The notes under the pieces were generated by a model. The model had not been told where the DNA came from, made no database searches, and saw nothing but the letters and a program-made list of their open reading frames with translations. From Caldilineaceae bacterium (GTDB lineage Bacteria > Chloroflexota > Anaerolineae > Caldilineales > Caldilineaceae), in the NCBI GenBank assembly GCA_022821545.1, contig JAJEDJ010000036.1, forward strand, positions 1 through 64,000: 64,000 bases of DNA, in the 5' to 3' direction. The position numbers and the translations under genes were made by a program. Shown here one piece after another: positions 46,923 through 56,457 of this stretch (within the stretch, counting starts at the first letter, position 1; each line of letters opens with the position of its first letter).

Positions 46923-46958
46923 AACCACTGCCCTCTAACCACTGCCCTCTAACCACTG
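46923..46958. repeat. 14-bp tandem repeat at the oxygenase 3' end
   Basis: AACCACTGCCCTCT twice followed by a third AACCACTG (46923-46958). The minus-strand oxygenase stop codon (TAG at 46951-46949) lies within it. It resembles the ACCACTGACC motifs found in other gaps. Confidence 0.8.
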
Positions 46959-48100
46959 CCGCCCATCCAGGCCATCACCAGCTCCTGGTGTTGCCGCACC
47001 CCTGCCTCTCCTTTCAAGGCAGAGGGCCCGTGCTCGAAATACGGGCTCGCCAGCGACCGCTGCTGCTGTTCGCACGCGTAAATGTCCTCCTGCATAAAGT
47101 CGCCGGACGCCATCGGATCGTCACCGTCTTCGCTGTCGTATTTGCCCCGCACCCGATTCGACCAGAAGTTGTATGAACGGAGCGACTGTGAAGCGAACGC
47201 CAGCAATGAAGCGTCAGCCATTTTCGTGCGCACGACGACCCGCGTGCGGGCGGGCGCCAGTGGCGTCAAGTGAAACACCGACCACGAGTCCTCACTCTCC
47301 GCCAGTCCTATGCCCGGGAACAGCATCGGTACCCACGCGCCCGCCTGCTCGGCCGGGATAACCAGCGGAGATGGCGCCTTCTTCTCCACGTCCGCCGCGT
47401 ATTCCGGGCTAAGCGGCTCCCAAAAGAAGAAGTGCGGCCCGACAAAGCCGGATTCGATGCGTTTGTGATCGTACATCGACAGCGTGCCGGAGTGCAGATG
47501 CGCCAGGTGATAGCCGTCAATATAGTTCTCGACCACGATCTTCCAGTTGGCGGCAATGTCGTATTCGGCGCGTCCCTTCTTGTACTCCACCAGCTCTTCG
47601 ACTTTGTGAGGGCCAAGATGGGGCTCAACGCCGCCGAACCACTTCTCCACAGAGTCGGCGTTCTCGTCAGGATGGACCCACAACATGCCTCGCCAGCTGG
47701 CCACGGACGCCTTTTTCAGCCCGAGACTCGCCATATCCAAGTCCGGAAACTGATTCCTCCTGTCGGGAACAGCCAGCAGACAGCCCTCCAGACTGTAGGT
47801 CCAGTCGTGGTATGGGCAAGTGATGACCTTACGCGTTTTGCCCACCGCCCGCAGCAACTGCGTTCCCCGGTGACGGCAGATATTGTGAAATGCGCGCAAC
47901 TGCCCGTCCTCACCCATTACGATAAAAATGTTGTTCAGCCCTGCCTGCACGGCCACATACTGCCCCGGTTCGCTGACGTCCCCGACCAGGCCTGCAAAAG
48001 CCCACGTTCGTGAGAAGATGCGTTCCTGCTCGCGATCGTACCAGTCCTGGGAACTGTATGCCTCAACCGGCAGGATGGGCATGGCTGCGTTTTTTTTCAT
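46949..48100 (-). CDS. Rieske non-heme iron oxygenase, alpha subunit
   Basis: 383 residues from the ATG at 48100 (MKKNAAMPILPVEAY); the frame is open 16 codons further. Rieske domain: CRHRGTQLL (Cys75, His77) and CPYHDWTY (Cys95, His98). Catalytic domain: NWKIVVENYIDGYHLAHLHS with Asp195, His198 and His203 giving the iron site and its linking Asp. The group with VRGKYDSEDGDDP tail resembles choline-monooxygenase/aromatic-hydroxylating RHO enzymes; substrate unknown. It has no reductase next to it; the Rieske ferredoxin at 35785 may serve it. Confidence 0.9.
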   Translation of the reverse strand: MKKNAAMPILPVEAYSSQDWYDREQERIFSRTWAFAGLVGDVSEPGQYVAVQAGLNNIFIVMGEDGQLRAFHNICRHRGTQLLRAVGKTRKVITCPYHDWTYSLEGCLLAVPDRRNQFPDLDMASLGLKKASVASWRGMLWVHPDENADSVEKWFGGVEPHLGPHKVEELVEYKKGRAEYDIAANWKIVVENYIDGYHLAHLHSGTLSMYDHKRIESGFVGPHFFFWEPLSPEYAADVEKKAPSPLVIPAEQAGAWVPMLFPGIGLAESEDSWSVFHLTPLAPARTRVVVRTKMADASLLAFASQSLRSYNFWSNRVRGKYDSEDGDDPMASGDFMQEDIYACEQQQRSLASPYFEHGPSALKGEAGVRQHQELVMAWMGGSG

Positions 48101-48151
48101 TCGAGAGTATTCCTGTCTCTTCGCTGGCCGGCGCGTCGCTCTGGACAACCA

Positions 48152-49363
48152 TTAGCTGCCGACCGCTTGCCGCACTGCCTCCACCGCCGCGCCGAGCACT
48201 GCCGCCAGCTTTTCCGCCGCCACACCCCCGCCCTGGGCGAAGTCCGGGCGTCCGCCTCCACCTCCGCCGAACTGTTTCAGCGTCTCCCGCAGCAGATCTC
48301 CAACGTGCATCGAACAGTCCTCTGAACGGGCAAACACAACCGTACCCCTGCCCCGCCGCGAGCATCCAAGCAGCGCCACAACGCCCGGCTCGGAGATGAG
48401 CGCCCGCGCCAGCCTCTGCACCGCCGCCGGTTCGCTGTCATTCAACGCCTCGGCCACCAGCCGCAAACTGCCTACAATTTCCGCGGCCGCCAGCAGCTCA
48501 CGCGCCTGGTACTCGACAAGCCCTTCCCGCAGGGCCTTCAGCTCCCGCTCCGCGATCTTGAGGGCCTCCTGCTGTTTCGACACCAACGCCGGCAGTTCAT
48601 CCACACCACTGTCCAGCAGTCCAGCCGTCTCTGCCAGCAGCCCCCTGCGCCGCGCCGCGTCCGCCCGCGCCCTCCCTCCGCATACAAAATGCACGCGGCT
48701 TCTGCCCCGGTGTTTTTCATGCCGCAGCAAGGAAATCAGCCCGATCTCCCCCGTACGCCGCACGTGCGTACCGCCGCACGCCGACCAGTCGAACTTGTCG
48801 ATCTCCACAATGCGCGTCGCACCCTGCACCGCCGGCGCCCGCCGCAGCGGCACCTTCGCCCGCGCCTCCTCATCCACCCAATAGGCGCGAATCGGCCGGT
48901 TCTCCCACACCATCCCGTTGACCGCCGTCTCTACATCCGCCAGCTGCGCCGCCGAAAGCGACGGCCCTTCCAGGTCAACCGTGTTCAGCGCTTCACCGAA
49001 ATGGACGCTCACGGTTTCCAGTCCCAGCAGCCGGTAAAATGTCTGCGACAGCAGGTGCTGACCCGAATGCTGCTGCATGTGATCATAGCGCCGCGGCCAG
49101 TCGATCTGACCGCTTACGCTCTCAGTCCGCTCCGGTAACGGCTCCGCCAGCAGATGCAGCACAGCCCCGTCCGCCCCAACCTGCACGTCGACCACCGCAG
49201 TTCCATCCAGGCTGCCCATGTCATGCGGCTGGCCGCCGGAAGTCGGGTAGAAGGCCGACCGGCTCAGCCGCACCGCCGGCTGTTCCTCGTGCGAAAATCG
49301 TTCCAGCACTTGCGCGCTGAATCTGGTCAGGTATGCGTCTTCGTAGTAGAGTCTCTCGTCCAT
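48152..49363 (-). CDS. AlaX-type alanyl-tRNA editing protein
   Basis: 403 residues. Editing domain with PTSGGQPHDMG (the AlaRS/ThrRS second-additional-domain region), zinc/catalytic HSGQHLL (His98, His102 approx.) and SACGGTHVRRTGEIG. A C-terminal DHHA1 domain follows (about 245-403), ending in GGGGGGRPDFAQGGG. This is the long AlaX form that removes mischarged Ser or Gly from tRNA-Ala. A GTCAGTGGTCAG motif overlaps its upstream boundary. The Rieske oxygenase start is 51 bases downstream. Confidence 0.92.
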   Translation of the reverse strand: MDERLYYEDAYLTRFSAQVLERFSHEEQPAVRLSRSAFYPTSGGQPHDMGSLDGTAVVDVQVGADGAVLHLLAEPLPERTESVSGQIDWPRRYDHMQQHSGQHLLSQTFYRLLGLETVSVHFGEALNTVDLEGPSLSAAQLADVETAVNGMVWENRPIRAYWVDEEARAKVPLRRAPAVQGATRIVEIDKFDWSACGGTHVRRTGEIGLISLLRHEKHRGRSRVHFVCGGRARADAARRRGLLAETAGLLDSGVDELPALVSKQQEALKIAERELKALREGLVEYQARELLAAAEIVGSLRLVAEALNDSEPAAVQRLARALISEPGVVALLGCSRRGRGTVVFARSEDCSMHVGDLLRETLKQFGGGGGGRPDFAQGGGVAAEKLAAVLGAAVEAVRQAVGS

Positions 49364-49426
49364 GATGTCAGTGGTCAGAACCGGAGTGGAAAGTTGCCGG
49401 AGAATGGCAGCCGTTTGCGCCGCAAC

Positions 49427-50665
49427 TCAGAGGGCGCCCGCCGAGGGCGTTGCGACGCCGGCCTCGATCTGAAGGAGTTGCGCCTCCTGCTGAAATTCCC
49501 TGGAAAACTGTGCCCAGTTGGTCGTCGTCACGATGCCCTGCCGTACATCCGCCAGCGCCTTGAGCAACGCCGCCCGCCGCTGCGCGTCCAACTCACTCAT
49601 CACGTCGTCCAGCAGCAGGACCGGCTTCTCGCCTGTCGCTTCCGCCATCGCCTGCAGTTCCGCCAGCTTCAGCGCCAGCGCGCCCGTGCGCTGCTGTCCC
49701 CGGCTGCCGTACGTGCGCAGATTCCAGCCGTTGACCAGGAAAACAAGCTCGTCCCTATGGGGCCCGTAGAGCGAACTGCCCGCCTTCAGCTCAACACCGC
49801 GGCGGCTTTCCAGCCGTTCACGAAAACGCCGGCCGATCGTCGCCGCCTCGACCTCCAGCCCCAAGATCTCGACCGCCCCGATTTCTTCGCCCTCCCGCAG
49901 CCGCTGGTAGTCGGCATCGGAGTAAAGCCCGCTATTGAAGCTCGGCAGATAGAGGAGCGCCAACTGTTCCTGCTCCTGTGAGAGCTCCGCCTGAATGCGG
50001 CGAGCGATCGGAGCCAGCTGCGCCAGATAGGTATGCCTCCTGGCCAGCACCTGCGTTCCCAACTCGATCAGTTGATCGTCCCAAAAGCTGAGTTGCGCCG
50101 CCGCCGAGTGGCTTTCCGCCTGTTCCCGTTCCTGCAGCTGTTTCAGCAGGCTGTTGCGCTGCGTAACCACCTTCTGATAGCGGGAAAGCGTCTGACAGTA
50201 GCTGCGGTCGATCTGGCAAAGAGCAATGTCAACATAACGCCGTCGCTCACTGGGGCTGCCGGCGATCAGCGTCAGGTCCTCCGGCAGAAACAGGACCGCT
50301 CGCAGATGGCCGATCAGGTCCATACTGCGCTTTGGCGCGCCGTTGACCCGAATCTGCTTCGTGTAGTTCAGGCCGTCCCCGCGCAGCGTGAAGAGGATTT
50401 CCAGCGTCGTCGACTCCCCCCTCCGCACGACTTCACCCCGGATGCGCGCGTATGGGATCGGCTCAGCCGCCGCCGCCCTGTCAACCGCCTCCCGCTCCGT
50501 CCGAGCATGGCGCGACTTGCTCGTCGCCAGGTAATAGACCGCCTCCAGCAGGTTCGTTTTTCCCTGCCCGTTGCGGCCCTGCACGAGCGTAACCGGCGCG
50601 CTGAAGCACAGGTCCAACTCTCTGTAGTTACGGAAATGTTCCAGATGGAGCCGCGAAAGGTACAT
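49427..50665 (-). CDS. recF: DNA replication and repair protein RecF
   Basis: 412 residues. MYLSRLHLEHFRNY opening, Walker A GRNGQGKTNLLEAVYYL (34-50), the arm region with coiled coil at about 160-245, signature SRGQQRTGALALKLAELQA and Walker B PVLLLDDVMSELDAQRR. It loads RecA at gaps. dnaN and gyrB are not beside it, which is common in Chloroflexota. It has its own short gap to alaX (63 bases) and to the M16 peptidase. Confidence 0.95.
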   Translation of the reverse strand: MYLSRLHLEHFRNYRELDLCFSAPVTLVQGRNGQGKTNLLEAVYYLATSKSRHARTEREAVDRAAAAEPIPYARIRGEVVRRGESTTLEILFTLRGDGLNYTKQIRVNGAPKRSMDLIGHLRAVLFLPEDLTLIAGSPSERRRYVDIALCQIDRSYCQTLSRYQKVVTQRNSLLKQLQEREQAESHSAAAQLSFWDDQLIELGTQVLARRHTYLAQLAPIARRIQAELSQEQEQLALLYLPSFNSGLYSDADYQRLREGEEIGAVEILGLEVEAATIGRRFRERLESRRGVELKAGSSLYGPHRDELVFLVNGWNLRTYGSRGQQRTGALALKLAELQAMAEATGEKPVLLLDDVMSELDAQRRAALLKALADVRQGIVTTTNWAQFSREFQQEAQLLQIEAGVATPSAGAL

Positions 50666-50699
50666 TGCTCAGCGATCTGCACTCAACACAACCCGCTCG

Positions 50700-52007
50700 T
50701 TAGGCCTCGGGCAGATACCAGCCGACGGTCTGTTTGCTGCGGCCGAACCAGCTCTGCGCCACCCGCTGGATATCGTCAGCCGTCACCGCCTCCAGGTTCG
50801 TCAGCCAGCCGTCAAACCATTCGCTGTCCGCGATCATCTCGCTGAAGCCCAGCCAGTAGGCCTGGTTGGTCACGCTCTCGCTGCTGTAGGCGAACTGCGC
50901 CTTCGTCTGCTTAATCGCCTTGTCCAGCTCCTCTGCCGCCACCGGCTCCTCCTGCACGCGTTCGATCTCCGCCCAGATCGCGTCTTCAATCTCCTGATGC
51001 ATGATATCCTGCGCAAGCGTGGCGCTGAAGCCGAAAACATATGGATCAATCGTCGGCATGAACGAGGAAGAGACGCCTACCGCCAGCTCCTTGTCCACCA
51101 GCGCCCGGTAGAGCCGGTTGCTGCGATTGGAAGAGCTGCCCCCGAAGAGCCCCATCCCCTTCGCGCCGCTCAGGATGCTGTCCAGCACCGTCACTGCAAA
51201 GAAGTCCGGATGCTGCGCGTCCGGCGCATGAAACGCCAGGCCGAAGTAGGAGGTCTGGTCCGTGCCCCGCAGCACGATGCGCCGCTCCGCCCGCTGGTCC
51301 GGCTCTTCCAGGCGCATCCCCGGTACAGGGGGGCCCCCCTTGATCCCTCCAAAAAACTGCTCGATGCGGTCTACCATCTGCGCACCGTTAAAACTGCCAA
51401 CAACCACCGCCACCGCGTTACTCGGCGTATAGAACGTACGATAATGTTCGTAAAGATCGTCCCGGCACATCGTCAGCAGGTCCTGCTTCCAGCCGATGAC
51501 CGGGTGCCGGTACGGGTGTGTCTGGAACGCAGCCGCCTGCATCTCCGTATTCAGCAGCCAGCGGTAGCTGTTCTCGCTGCCCTCCCGCTCGCTGATGATC
51601 ACCGTCCGCTCCGACTCGGTCTCCTCCTCGTCAAAGATCGCATTCGCCATGCGGTCGCTTTCCACGTCCAGCGCCAGCTCGATGCGCTCCGCCGGGAAGG
51701 TCTCGAAATAGGTCGTCCAGTCCTGCCAGGTCATGCCGTTGAACGCACCGCCAGCGCGCGCTACCGCCTTGTCAAACGAGCCCTGCGGATACCTCTCAGT
51801 ACCTTTGAAGAGCATGTGCTCCACCCAGTGGCTGATGCCCGTCCCGCCGGGAACCTCATTGCGGCTTCCCACCCGGTAGAAGATCCAGAAACTGGCGACC
51901 GGCGCCAGGTGGCTCTCTTTCAGAAGAATCTGCAGGCCGTTGTCAAGGCGTGTCTTCTGCACGCTGCCATTTTCCCGCGCCCGTTCGGCGCTCTCTGCTC
52001 CCATCAC
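50700..52007 (-). CDS. M16-family zinc peptidase
   Basis: 435 residues. Inverted zinc motif HWVEH (His60, Glu63, His64) with the distal Glu in the [14 protein letters not shown] region about 75 residues later. Two-domain M16 half: N-terminal catalytic (residues 15-220) and the C-terminal peptidase_M16_C part with [22 protein letters not shown]. Bacterial M16B proteases of this size work as homo- or heterodimers on small peptides; no second M16 subunit lies next to it. Next to recF, same strand. Confidence 0.92.
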   Translation of the reverse strand: MMGAESAERARENGSVQKTRLDNGLQILLKESHLAPVASFWIFYRVGSRNEVPGGTGISHWVEHMLFKGTERYPQGSFDKAVARAGGAFNGMTWQDWTTYFETFPAERIELALDVESDRMANAIFDEEETESERTVIISEREGSENSYRWLLNTEMQAAAFQTHPYRHPVIGWKQDLLTMCRDDLYEHYRTFYTPSNAVAVVVGSFNGAQMVDRIEQFFGGIKGGPPVPGMRLEEPDQRAERRIVLRGTDQTSYFGLAFHAPDAQHPDFFAVTVLDSILSGAKGMGLFGGSSSNRSNRLYRALVDKELAVGVSSSFMPTIDPYVFGFSATLAQDIMHQEIEDAIWAEIERVQEEPVAAEELDKAIKQTKAQFAYSSESVTNQAYWLGFSEMIADSEWFDGWLTNLEAVTADDIQRVAQSWFGRSKQTVGWYLPEA

Positions 52008-52089
52008 TCCCGGCTCCTCTTCCTGTCTGAACTGTAAATTTAGTTTATGTATTTTGGGCGGTGAAGCGCGGCGGCAAGACTGCCTGAAC

Positions 52090-53112
52090 TCATTCTAACA
52101 CGACCGCTTCACCCTGGGCCGCCCGGTCCGCCCGTTTCCGGGCCTTGTTGAAGTCACTCCAGCGCAGCTGTTCCCGCCAGAAACAGTAGGCCCCCAAAAG
52201 CGTCACCGGCGCCCACAGTGCCGCATGTAAGGTTAGCGTATAGCTGGCCGCCAACTGCGTATCGATCCCATACGCGGTCAACGTCTCTATCGCCGGCGTA
52301 TCGAAAGTACCGATATACCCCGGCGCCGACGGCAGCGTTGTCGCCAGATTAACGATCCCGTTGATCAACATCAGCGCCAGAAAGCTGACGCTGAACGCGA
52401 AGGCATGCATCACGAACCAGTACTTGACCGTCTCCATCAGCCACACCACGATACTCGTGGCGAAGATCAGGAGCAGGTCCCGCCCGCTGCGCAGGCTCCC
52501 CAGCCCCGCCATGAACCGTTCAAAGAGGCCGTCAGTCCGTTCTCGGATCCGCGCCGGCAACAGATGTTCAGCCAGCCAGCCATACAACGCTGCAATCCGC
52601 CGCGGCCGCACCGTCACCCAGATGAAAAGCGCAGTGACGATCAGCAAGAGAAAGGTGACAAAGACGACAAACCCCTGAAAGGCCGCCGGAATCGGCGCAA
52701 AAGGCAGCGCCAGAAATACGAACAGCAGCATCACCAGCCCGTCAAAAACGCGCTCGATGATCACCGTCGCCAGGCTCGAGCTGATCGGGATCTCCTCCCG
52801 CCGCCACAGAACGTACGCCCGCATCACCTCCCCGGCCCGAAAGGGGTAGACGTTGTTGCCGAAATAGCCGATGCACACCACTGGAAAGAGCCTGCCCGGC
52901 GACACCGGCTTCAGGTGCCGCAGCATGAAGTGCCAGCGCCAGGTGCGCGCCCACAGTCCCACCATATAGACCGCCACACCCGGCACTATCCACCAGTAGT
53001 TGGCCTGCCCCATCGCCCGCCAAACCTCCGGCAGATGGAGGCCCGGCAGAATCAAATAGAGAAAAAAGAGGCTGATCAGAATACCGATCAGCAGTTGGGC
53101 CGTGCGTTTCAT
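52090..53112 (-). CDS. Flippase-like membrane protein (UPF0104/LPG synthase TM domain)
   Basis: 340 residues with about eight helices. Pattern typical of the lysylphosphatidylglycerol-synthase TM/AglD family: [47 protein letters not shown], with the conserved [10 protein letters not shown] segment, and [22 protein letters not shown] near the end, plus a Pro/Gly-rich helix. Family members flip lipid-linked sugars or lipids; no synthase domain is attached. It stands between the M16 peptidase and the SWIM gene. Confidence 0.88.
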   Translation of the reverse strand: MKRTAQLLIGILISLFFLYLILPGLHLPEVWRAMGQANYWWIVPGVAVYMVGLWARTWRWHFMLRHLKPVSPGRLFPVVCIGYFGNNVYPFRAGEVMRAYVLWRREEIPISSSLATVIIERVFDGLVMLLFVFLALPFAPIPAAFQGFVVFVTFLLLIVTALFIWVTVRPRRIAALYGWLAEHLLPARIRERTDGLFERFMAGLGSLRSGRDLLLIFATSIVVWLMETVKYWFVMHAFAFSVSFLALMLINGIVNLATTLPSAPGYIGTFDTPAIETLTAYGIDTQLAASYTLTLHAALWAPVTLLGAYCFWREQLRWSDFNKARKRADRAAQGEAVVLE

Positions 53113-53260
53113 CCATCCCTCTTGGCGCTTCTCGTCCCGCTATTATTCCACAGGTCCCGTCCCCATTGAAATCCGCCCCAATCCCTCCCCAACCTCAATA
53201 CGTCCTCTCAGCTGACACCATAAAGCCGTAACCACCGACTTCTGCATTTCCACTGCCCAC

Positions 53261-53291
53261 AAAAAAATGCCAGGCCAAACGGCCTGGCATT
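53261..53291 (-). terminator. Intrinsic terminator of the SWIM zinc-finger gene
   Basis: A perfect 11-bp stem (53266-53276 with 53281-53291) and 4-base loop, followed on the minus strand by TTTTTTT. It lies 35 bases after the SWIM stop. Confidence 0.9.
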
Positions 53292-53325
53292 CAAAGGTAG
53301 ACTTTCTGGACTTCGCTCGCCTGCG

Positions 53326-53577
53326 CTATCCCGGAATAGGAAGCACCGCAGGCTCAACCGCCTCACCGAGAATCTCTTCCATCGCCATTACGTGGGCACA
53401 TATTCTTCTGCGCTGAAACTCCTCGCAATCACAATCCCAGGAACCCTGATCATAAGAAACGCGGTGATCGGAATTCTCGCCGTGAATCTTCACCTGCAGG
53501 TTGTTAACCCAGAGGCGCTCGTCGCGTTCAGCTACGTACTGGCGGGCTTTGAGGATACGGCTGGCAATCGCGTCCAT
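53326..53577 (-). CDS. SWIM zinc-finger protein
   Basis: 83 residues from the ATG at 53577 with AAGGAAA upstream; the longer open frame to 53670 overlaps a hairpin and is not used. Zinc ligands Cys49, Cys51, Cys60 and His62 in WDCDCEEFQRRRICAHVMAM (CxCx8CxH, the SWIM pattern). SWIM motifs bind DNA or proteins; this is a stand-alone version. Its terminator is 53261-53291. A strong promoter lies 330 bases upstream, with another hairpin/T-run in between, so the leader may be attenuated. Confidence 0.85.
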   Translation of the reverse strand: MDAIASRILKARQYVAERDERLWVNNLQVKIHGENSDHRVSYDQGSWDCDCEEFQRRRICAHVMAMEEILGEAVEPAVLPIPG

Positions 53578-53659
53578 TCTGATTTCCTTTCTCTGAGCTG
53601 GTCGGCACCGAAGAAACGAAACGGTACAGAGACAGGTTCCCGTTTTATGCGCGTCCCCC

Positions 53660-53695
53660 AAAAACAACAAAACCCGGGCACGCGCGCACCCAGGT
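53660..53695 (-). terminator. Terminator-like hairpin in the leader before the SWIM gene
   Basis: On the minus strand ACCTGGG (53695-53689) pairs with CCCGGGT (53678-53672) around a 10-base GC-rich loop, followed by TTTTGTTGTTTTT. This would end or attenuate a transcript starting near 53900, giving either a short RNA of about 240 bases or control of SWIM. Confidence 0.6.
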
Positions 53696-53906
53696 GTCTA
53701 GAGCTTTTGCAGTCAGTGCAACTCGATGTCGAATCCGGCCACAACTCGCAAAACGTTCGGCGTTCACGCTCATCCTTGAGTGTCAACTGTTTTGTGCCAG
53801 GCACAATGAAGAATACATTGCGGAAAATCCATTGCACCGACGGTCTTGTATCGAATTCTGCTGAGCATTTCCAGAGCCGTTCGTCTTGGGGGGTACGGCT
53901 GCAATC

Positions 53907-53935
53907 AGTATAAGCTCTTACCCTACTGCTGTCAA
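53907..53935 (-). promoter_or_regulatory. Near-consensus promoter before SWIM / candidate small RNA
   Basis: On the minus strand -35 TTGACA (53935-53930), 17-base spacer, -10 TATACT (53912-53907). The next features downstream are the hairpin at 53660-53695 and the SWIM gene. The leader begins with a further inverted repeat (AGCCGT...ACGGCT). Confidence 0.65.
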
Positions 53936-54135
53936 CCGCTGCACCGCGCCCCGGTCCCCAAACGTCCTTAAATGTCCTCTACGATAACGTCAAACTTGTG
54001 GGCATTTACTCTGGTAGGCCTCGAACTGCCAGCCTCAAACTTAACCGAAATCGGCGCGACTGGCGTGGTGGACAATTGGCCTACGATTCGGCTACGATCC
54101 GCTTAAAGAGCTGCCTCCTCCAACCGGTGGGCCTT

Positions 54136-54522
54136 CTACTCCACGAAAATCTCAACCAGCTCCTCTTCATCGCGAACCTCCAGTATCTTCCCGTTCAGCC
54201 CGGACCGCAACGCGTCGCGAATCTCCTCAATGTCCAGTTCGGCCACATCCGGTACAAACCGCGCTCCGACCGCCAACCCCATGTTGACCAGCCCGATCGG
54301 GATCGTCAAATTGACCCGCGTCTTGCCGCTTCTTGTATCAGATACGCGCAGACGCAGCCACCGTCCTCCTCCTTCGCCGCCTGACCCGGCTGCCGCCCGT
54401 TTACGGCGGGCCTGCTCGTCGCTCTTACCCAGCGCCCCCAATAGACGCGCGCCCTCTTTCGCTGAGATTTTTCCTTCCTCTATCATCTTCAAGACGCGCA
54501 TTCGCTCTTCTGCTGTAGCCAT
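54136..54522 (-). CDS. SHOCT-like domain protein (YvlB/LiaX N-terminal type)
   Basis: 128 residues. N-terminal SHOCT-like helix pair EERMRVLKMIEEGKISAKEGARLLGAL; Gly/Arg linker; then VNLTIPIGLVNMGLAVGARFVPD and a helical C-terminus (IEEIRDALRSGLNGKILEV). The same SHOCT-like motif ends the DUF4097 gene at 56967 (EEERLTVLRMLSKGKISAAEAEELLDAL) and the VN-IP segment recurs in the 56458 gene, so several genes of this cluster share a module. In Firmicutes such proteins (LiaX, YvlB) respond to cell-envelope damage. It is the last gene of the minus-strand operon, next to the ABC-2 permease. Confidence 0.85.
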   Translation of the reverse strand: MATAEERMRVLKMIEEGKISAKEGARLLGALGKSDEQARRKRAAAGSGGEGGGRWLRLRVSDTRSGKTRVNLTIPIGLVNMGLAVGARFVPDVAELDIEEIRDALRSGLNGKILEVRDEEELVEIFVE

Positions 54523-54630
54523 ATCATCCTCTTACTGAAATCACGACCAGCGCCCTCTTCTTCGCCAACTACGACTACTGCACGGGCCGATTCAATCTGA
54601 AAATGGGTCGGTATTCTGTTCTGAACGCCC

Positions 54631-55419
54631 CTAGTACTGTCCTAACAAGCCGCGCCTGCGGGCAACCCGTTCCCCCCACAGAAATACGCCCCAGCCCGCC
54701 AAAAGAAAGACCGCCGTATGCACCGTCAGCCAGACCAGGCTTCCGTCTTGCCAAACGCCTGTCAGCGACATGTCCTCTAACACAACCCGGCGCAATACAT
54801 CGATTCCCTGCGTAGACGGCAGGCTGCGTGCAAACGTCTCCAGCCAGCCCGGCATGCGTTCCACGGTCAGAAAGGAGCCGTTCAGGAACAACAGCATATT
54901 CGTAAGCAAATTGCTCAGTGCATTCACCTGCTTGAACACCAACGTTGCCCCGCCCATGAAAAAGGCGAACCCGTAAAGTCCAGCAAGCGTCAGCGCAAAG
55001 ACCGGCACGCCGGCCAGACGAACCGGAATCCGGATCCCCAGCAGCAGCATCAGAATCCCGCCAATCAGAATGACCATGCCGCTGCTGATGAGCAATGACG
55101 CCACCGAGCGCCCCGCCAGCAGCAGACCCGACGGCAGCGGGCTCATGTACATCTGCTCCAGCGTTCCCGTCTGTGTCTCCTCGCGGATCCCTTGACTCAT
55201 ATCCGAAATCGCGAACACCGCAAAGAACCACGTCAGGTATCCCAGCAGCGCCGGCGCCATCTGCTCGGGCGCGGGTCTGCCGCCCGACACAAAGAAACTT
55301 ATGCCCACGAAAAGGAATCCGATCATGAACGTCTCGAGCATGAAATTGAATCTGTACGACCACAGAATGATCAGGCGCTTCTGGCATTCATTCAATAGGA
55401 CCGTTCCCGTCAACACCAT
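54631..55419 (-). CDS. ABC-2-type exporter permease
   Basis: 262 residues from the ATG at 55419 (MVLTGTVLLNECQK), 4 bases after the ATPase stop with GAGGG upstream; the longer frame runs back into the ATPase gene. Six helices, with DMSQGIREETQTGTLEQMYMSPLPSGLLLAGRSV (coupling region, given in part here) and VERMPGWLETFARSLPSTQGIDVLRRVVL typical of the NodJ/DrrB-type ABC-2 group. It partners the ATPase upstream; together they may expel an envelope-active compound. Confidence 0.88.
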   Translation of the reverse strand: MVLTGTVLLNECQKRLIILWSYRFNFMLETFMIGFLFVGISFFVSGGRPAPEQMAPALLGYLTWFFAVFAISDMSQGIREETQTGTLEQMYMSPLPSGLLLAGRSVASLLISSGMVILIGGILMLLLGIRIPVRLAGVPVFALTLAGLYGFAFFMGGATLVFKQVNALSNLLTNMLLFLNGSFLTVERMPGWLETFARSLPSTQGIDVLRRVVLEDMSLTGVWQDGSLVWLTVHTAVFLLAGWGVFLWGERVARRRGLLGQY

Positions 55420-55423
55420 TGCC

Positions 55424-56443
55424 TTACCCTCTGATTTCAACGCCGGCGGGCCTGCCGGCCCCGTCCCGTTCCAAATTCCCGTTTTGCCCAACCGTCTCCT
55501 CCGCCCGCTCGATCAGTTCGACAAATATCTCCTCAAGATTCGGCTCAGCCGGCGAAACGCTGATCAGGTCCATGCCCGCCAGCCGCGCCCGTTCCACCAG
55601 CTCGAAAACGGACAGGTCGTCGCCGACCTCCCCGGAAAGAACCGTGTGACCATTCTCCTGGCTGGCCGTGAATCCGGGGAAAGCTCCGCCTTTTTCCGCT
55701 GCGTCCACGCCCCGCAGCCGTAACTGATAGAATTCCCTTCGGAACAGGTCCAGTAGCTCTCCCGTGGGACGGTGGGCCAGCAGCCGGCCGCGGCTCATGA
55801 TCGCCACCCGGTCGCAAAGATTCTCGGCCATGTCCAGCTGATGCGTCGTCAACACAACTGTCTTTCCGCGTTCCTTTGCCAGCTCGACAATCCAATCCTG
55901 TACCGTGCGCGAGGCCTGCACATCCAGTCCCAGCACTGGCTCGTCCAGCAGCACGATCGGCGGGTCCGCGATCAGCGCGGCCGCGATCGCCACCTTTTGC
56001 TGCATACCCCGGCTGAACTCGCCCACCGGATCTTTGCGGCGCTCCCACAAGTCCAGCTCCCGCAACAGCTGTTCTGCCCTCGTCTTCAGCGACCTGCTCG
56101 ACGAGATACCCTTTATGCGGCCAAAGTAGAGCAGGTTCTGCCACGCGTTCATGCGCCAGTACACATTGCGCGTCCCTTCCAGCACCGCGCCGATCTGCCG
56201 CATCGCCCGGCCCCGCTGCCTGCCCACGTCAAAGCCGTTGAGGCGCACCGTCCCTGTCGTCGGCATCACCAGGCCGCACGCCATCTTCAGCGTGGTTGTC
56301 TTGCCGGCCCCATTCGACCCCAGGAAGCCAAAGACCTGCCCAGGCTCAACCGTCAAATCCAACCGGCTGACCGCCTCGATTTCATTGCCGCCGCGGCTGC
56401 GGAATGTCTTGCTCAGAGATTCGATTTCTATAGCTGCTTTCAT
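55424..56443 (-). CDS. ABC-2-type exporter ATPase
   Basis: 339 residues from the ATG at 56443 (MKAAIEIESLSKTF); the open frame continues upstream without a ribosome binding site. Walker A GSNGAGKTTTLKM (about 40-52), signature FSRGMQQKVAIAAAL, Walker B IVLLDEPVLGLD, H-loop LTTHQLDMAENL, and a C-terminal region of about 100 residues as in DrrA-type ATPases. Upstream partner genes encode the SHOCT/DUF4097 proteins, downstream the permease. Confidence 0.9.
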   Translation of the reverse strand: MKAAIEIESLSKTFRSRGGNEIEAVSRLDLTVEPGQVFGFLGSNGAGKTTTLKMACGLVMPTTGTVRLNGFDVGRQRGRAMRQIGAVLEGTRNVYWRMNAWQNLLYFGRIKGISSSRSLKTRAEQLLRELDLWERRKDPVGEFSRGMQQKVAIAAALIADPPIVLLDEPVLGLDVQASRTVQDWIVELAKERGKTVVLTTHQLDMAENLCDRVAIMSRGRLLAHRPTGELLDLFRREFYQLRLRGVDAAEKGGAFPGFTASQENGHTVLSGEVGDDLSVFELVERARLAGMDLISVSPAEPNLEEIFVELIERAEETVGQNGNLERDGAGRPAGVEIRG

Positions 56444-56457
56444 CACCGGTATCCTGT

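Larger units (their letters stand above)
53578..54135. other. Gene-free region with promoter and terminator-like hairpin
   Basis: About 558 bases. It holds the minus-strand promoter 53907-53935 and the hairpin 53660-53695, described separately. TTGTGCC/GGCACAA (53789-53804) is a short palindrome. The stretch 53936-54135 shows nothing recognisable. GGATTCGAC at 53735 on the minus strand resembles a tmRNA fragment but the rest does not fit. Confidence 0.5.

Noticed and set aside
53720-53760. tmRNA-like GGATTCGAC on the minus strand
   Set aside because: No tRNA-like acceptor end, no TPsiC segment and no tag-peptide frame in the expected places.
53532-53837. 101-codon minus-strand frame across the SWIM leader
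   Set aside because: Runs through the terminator-like hairpin and out of frame with SWIM; no support.
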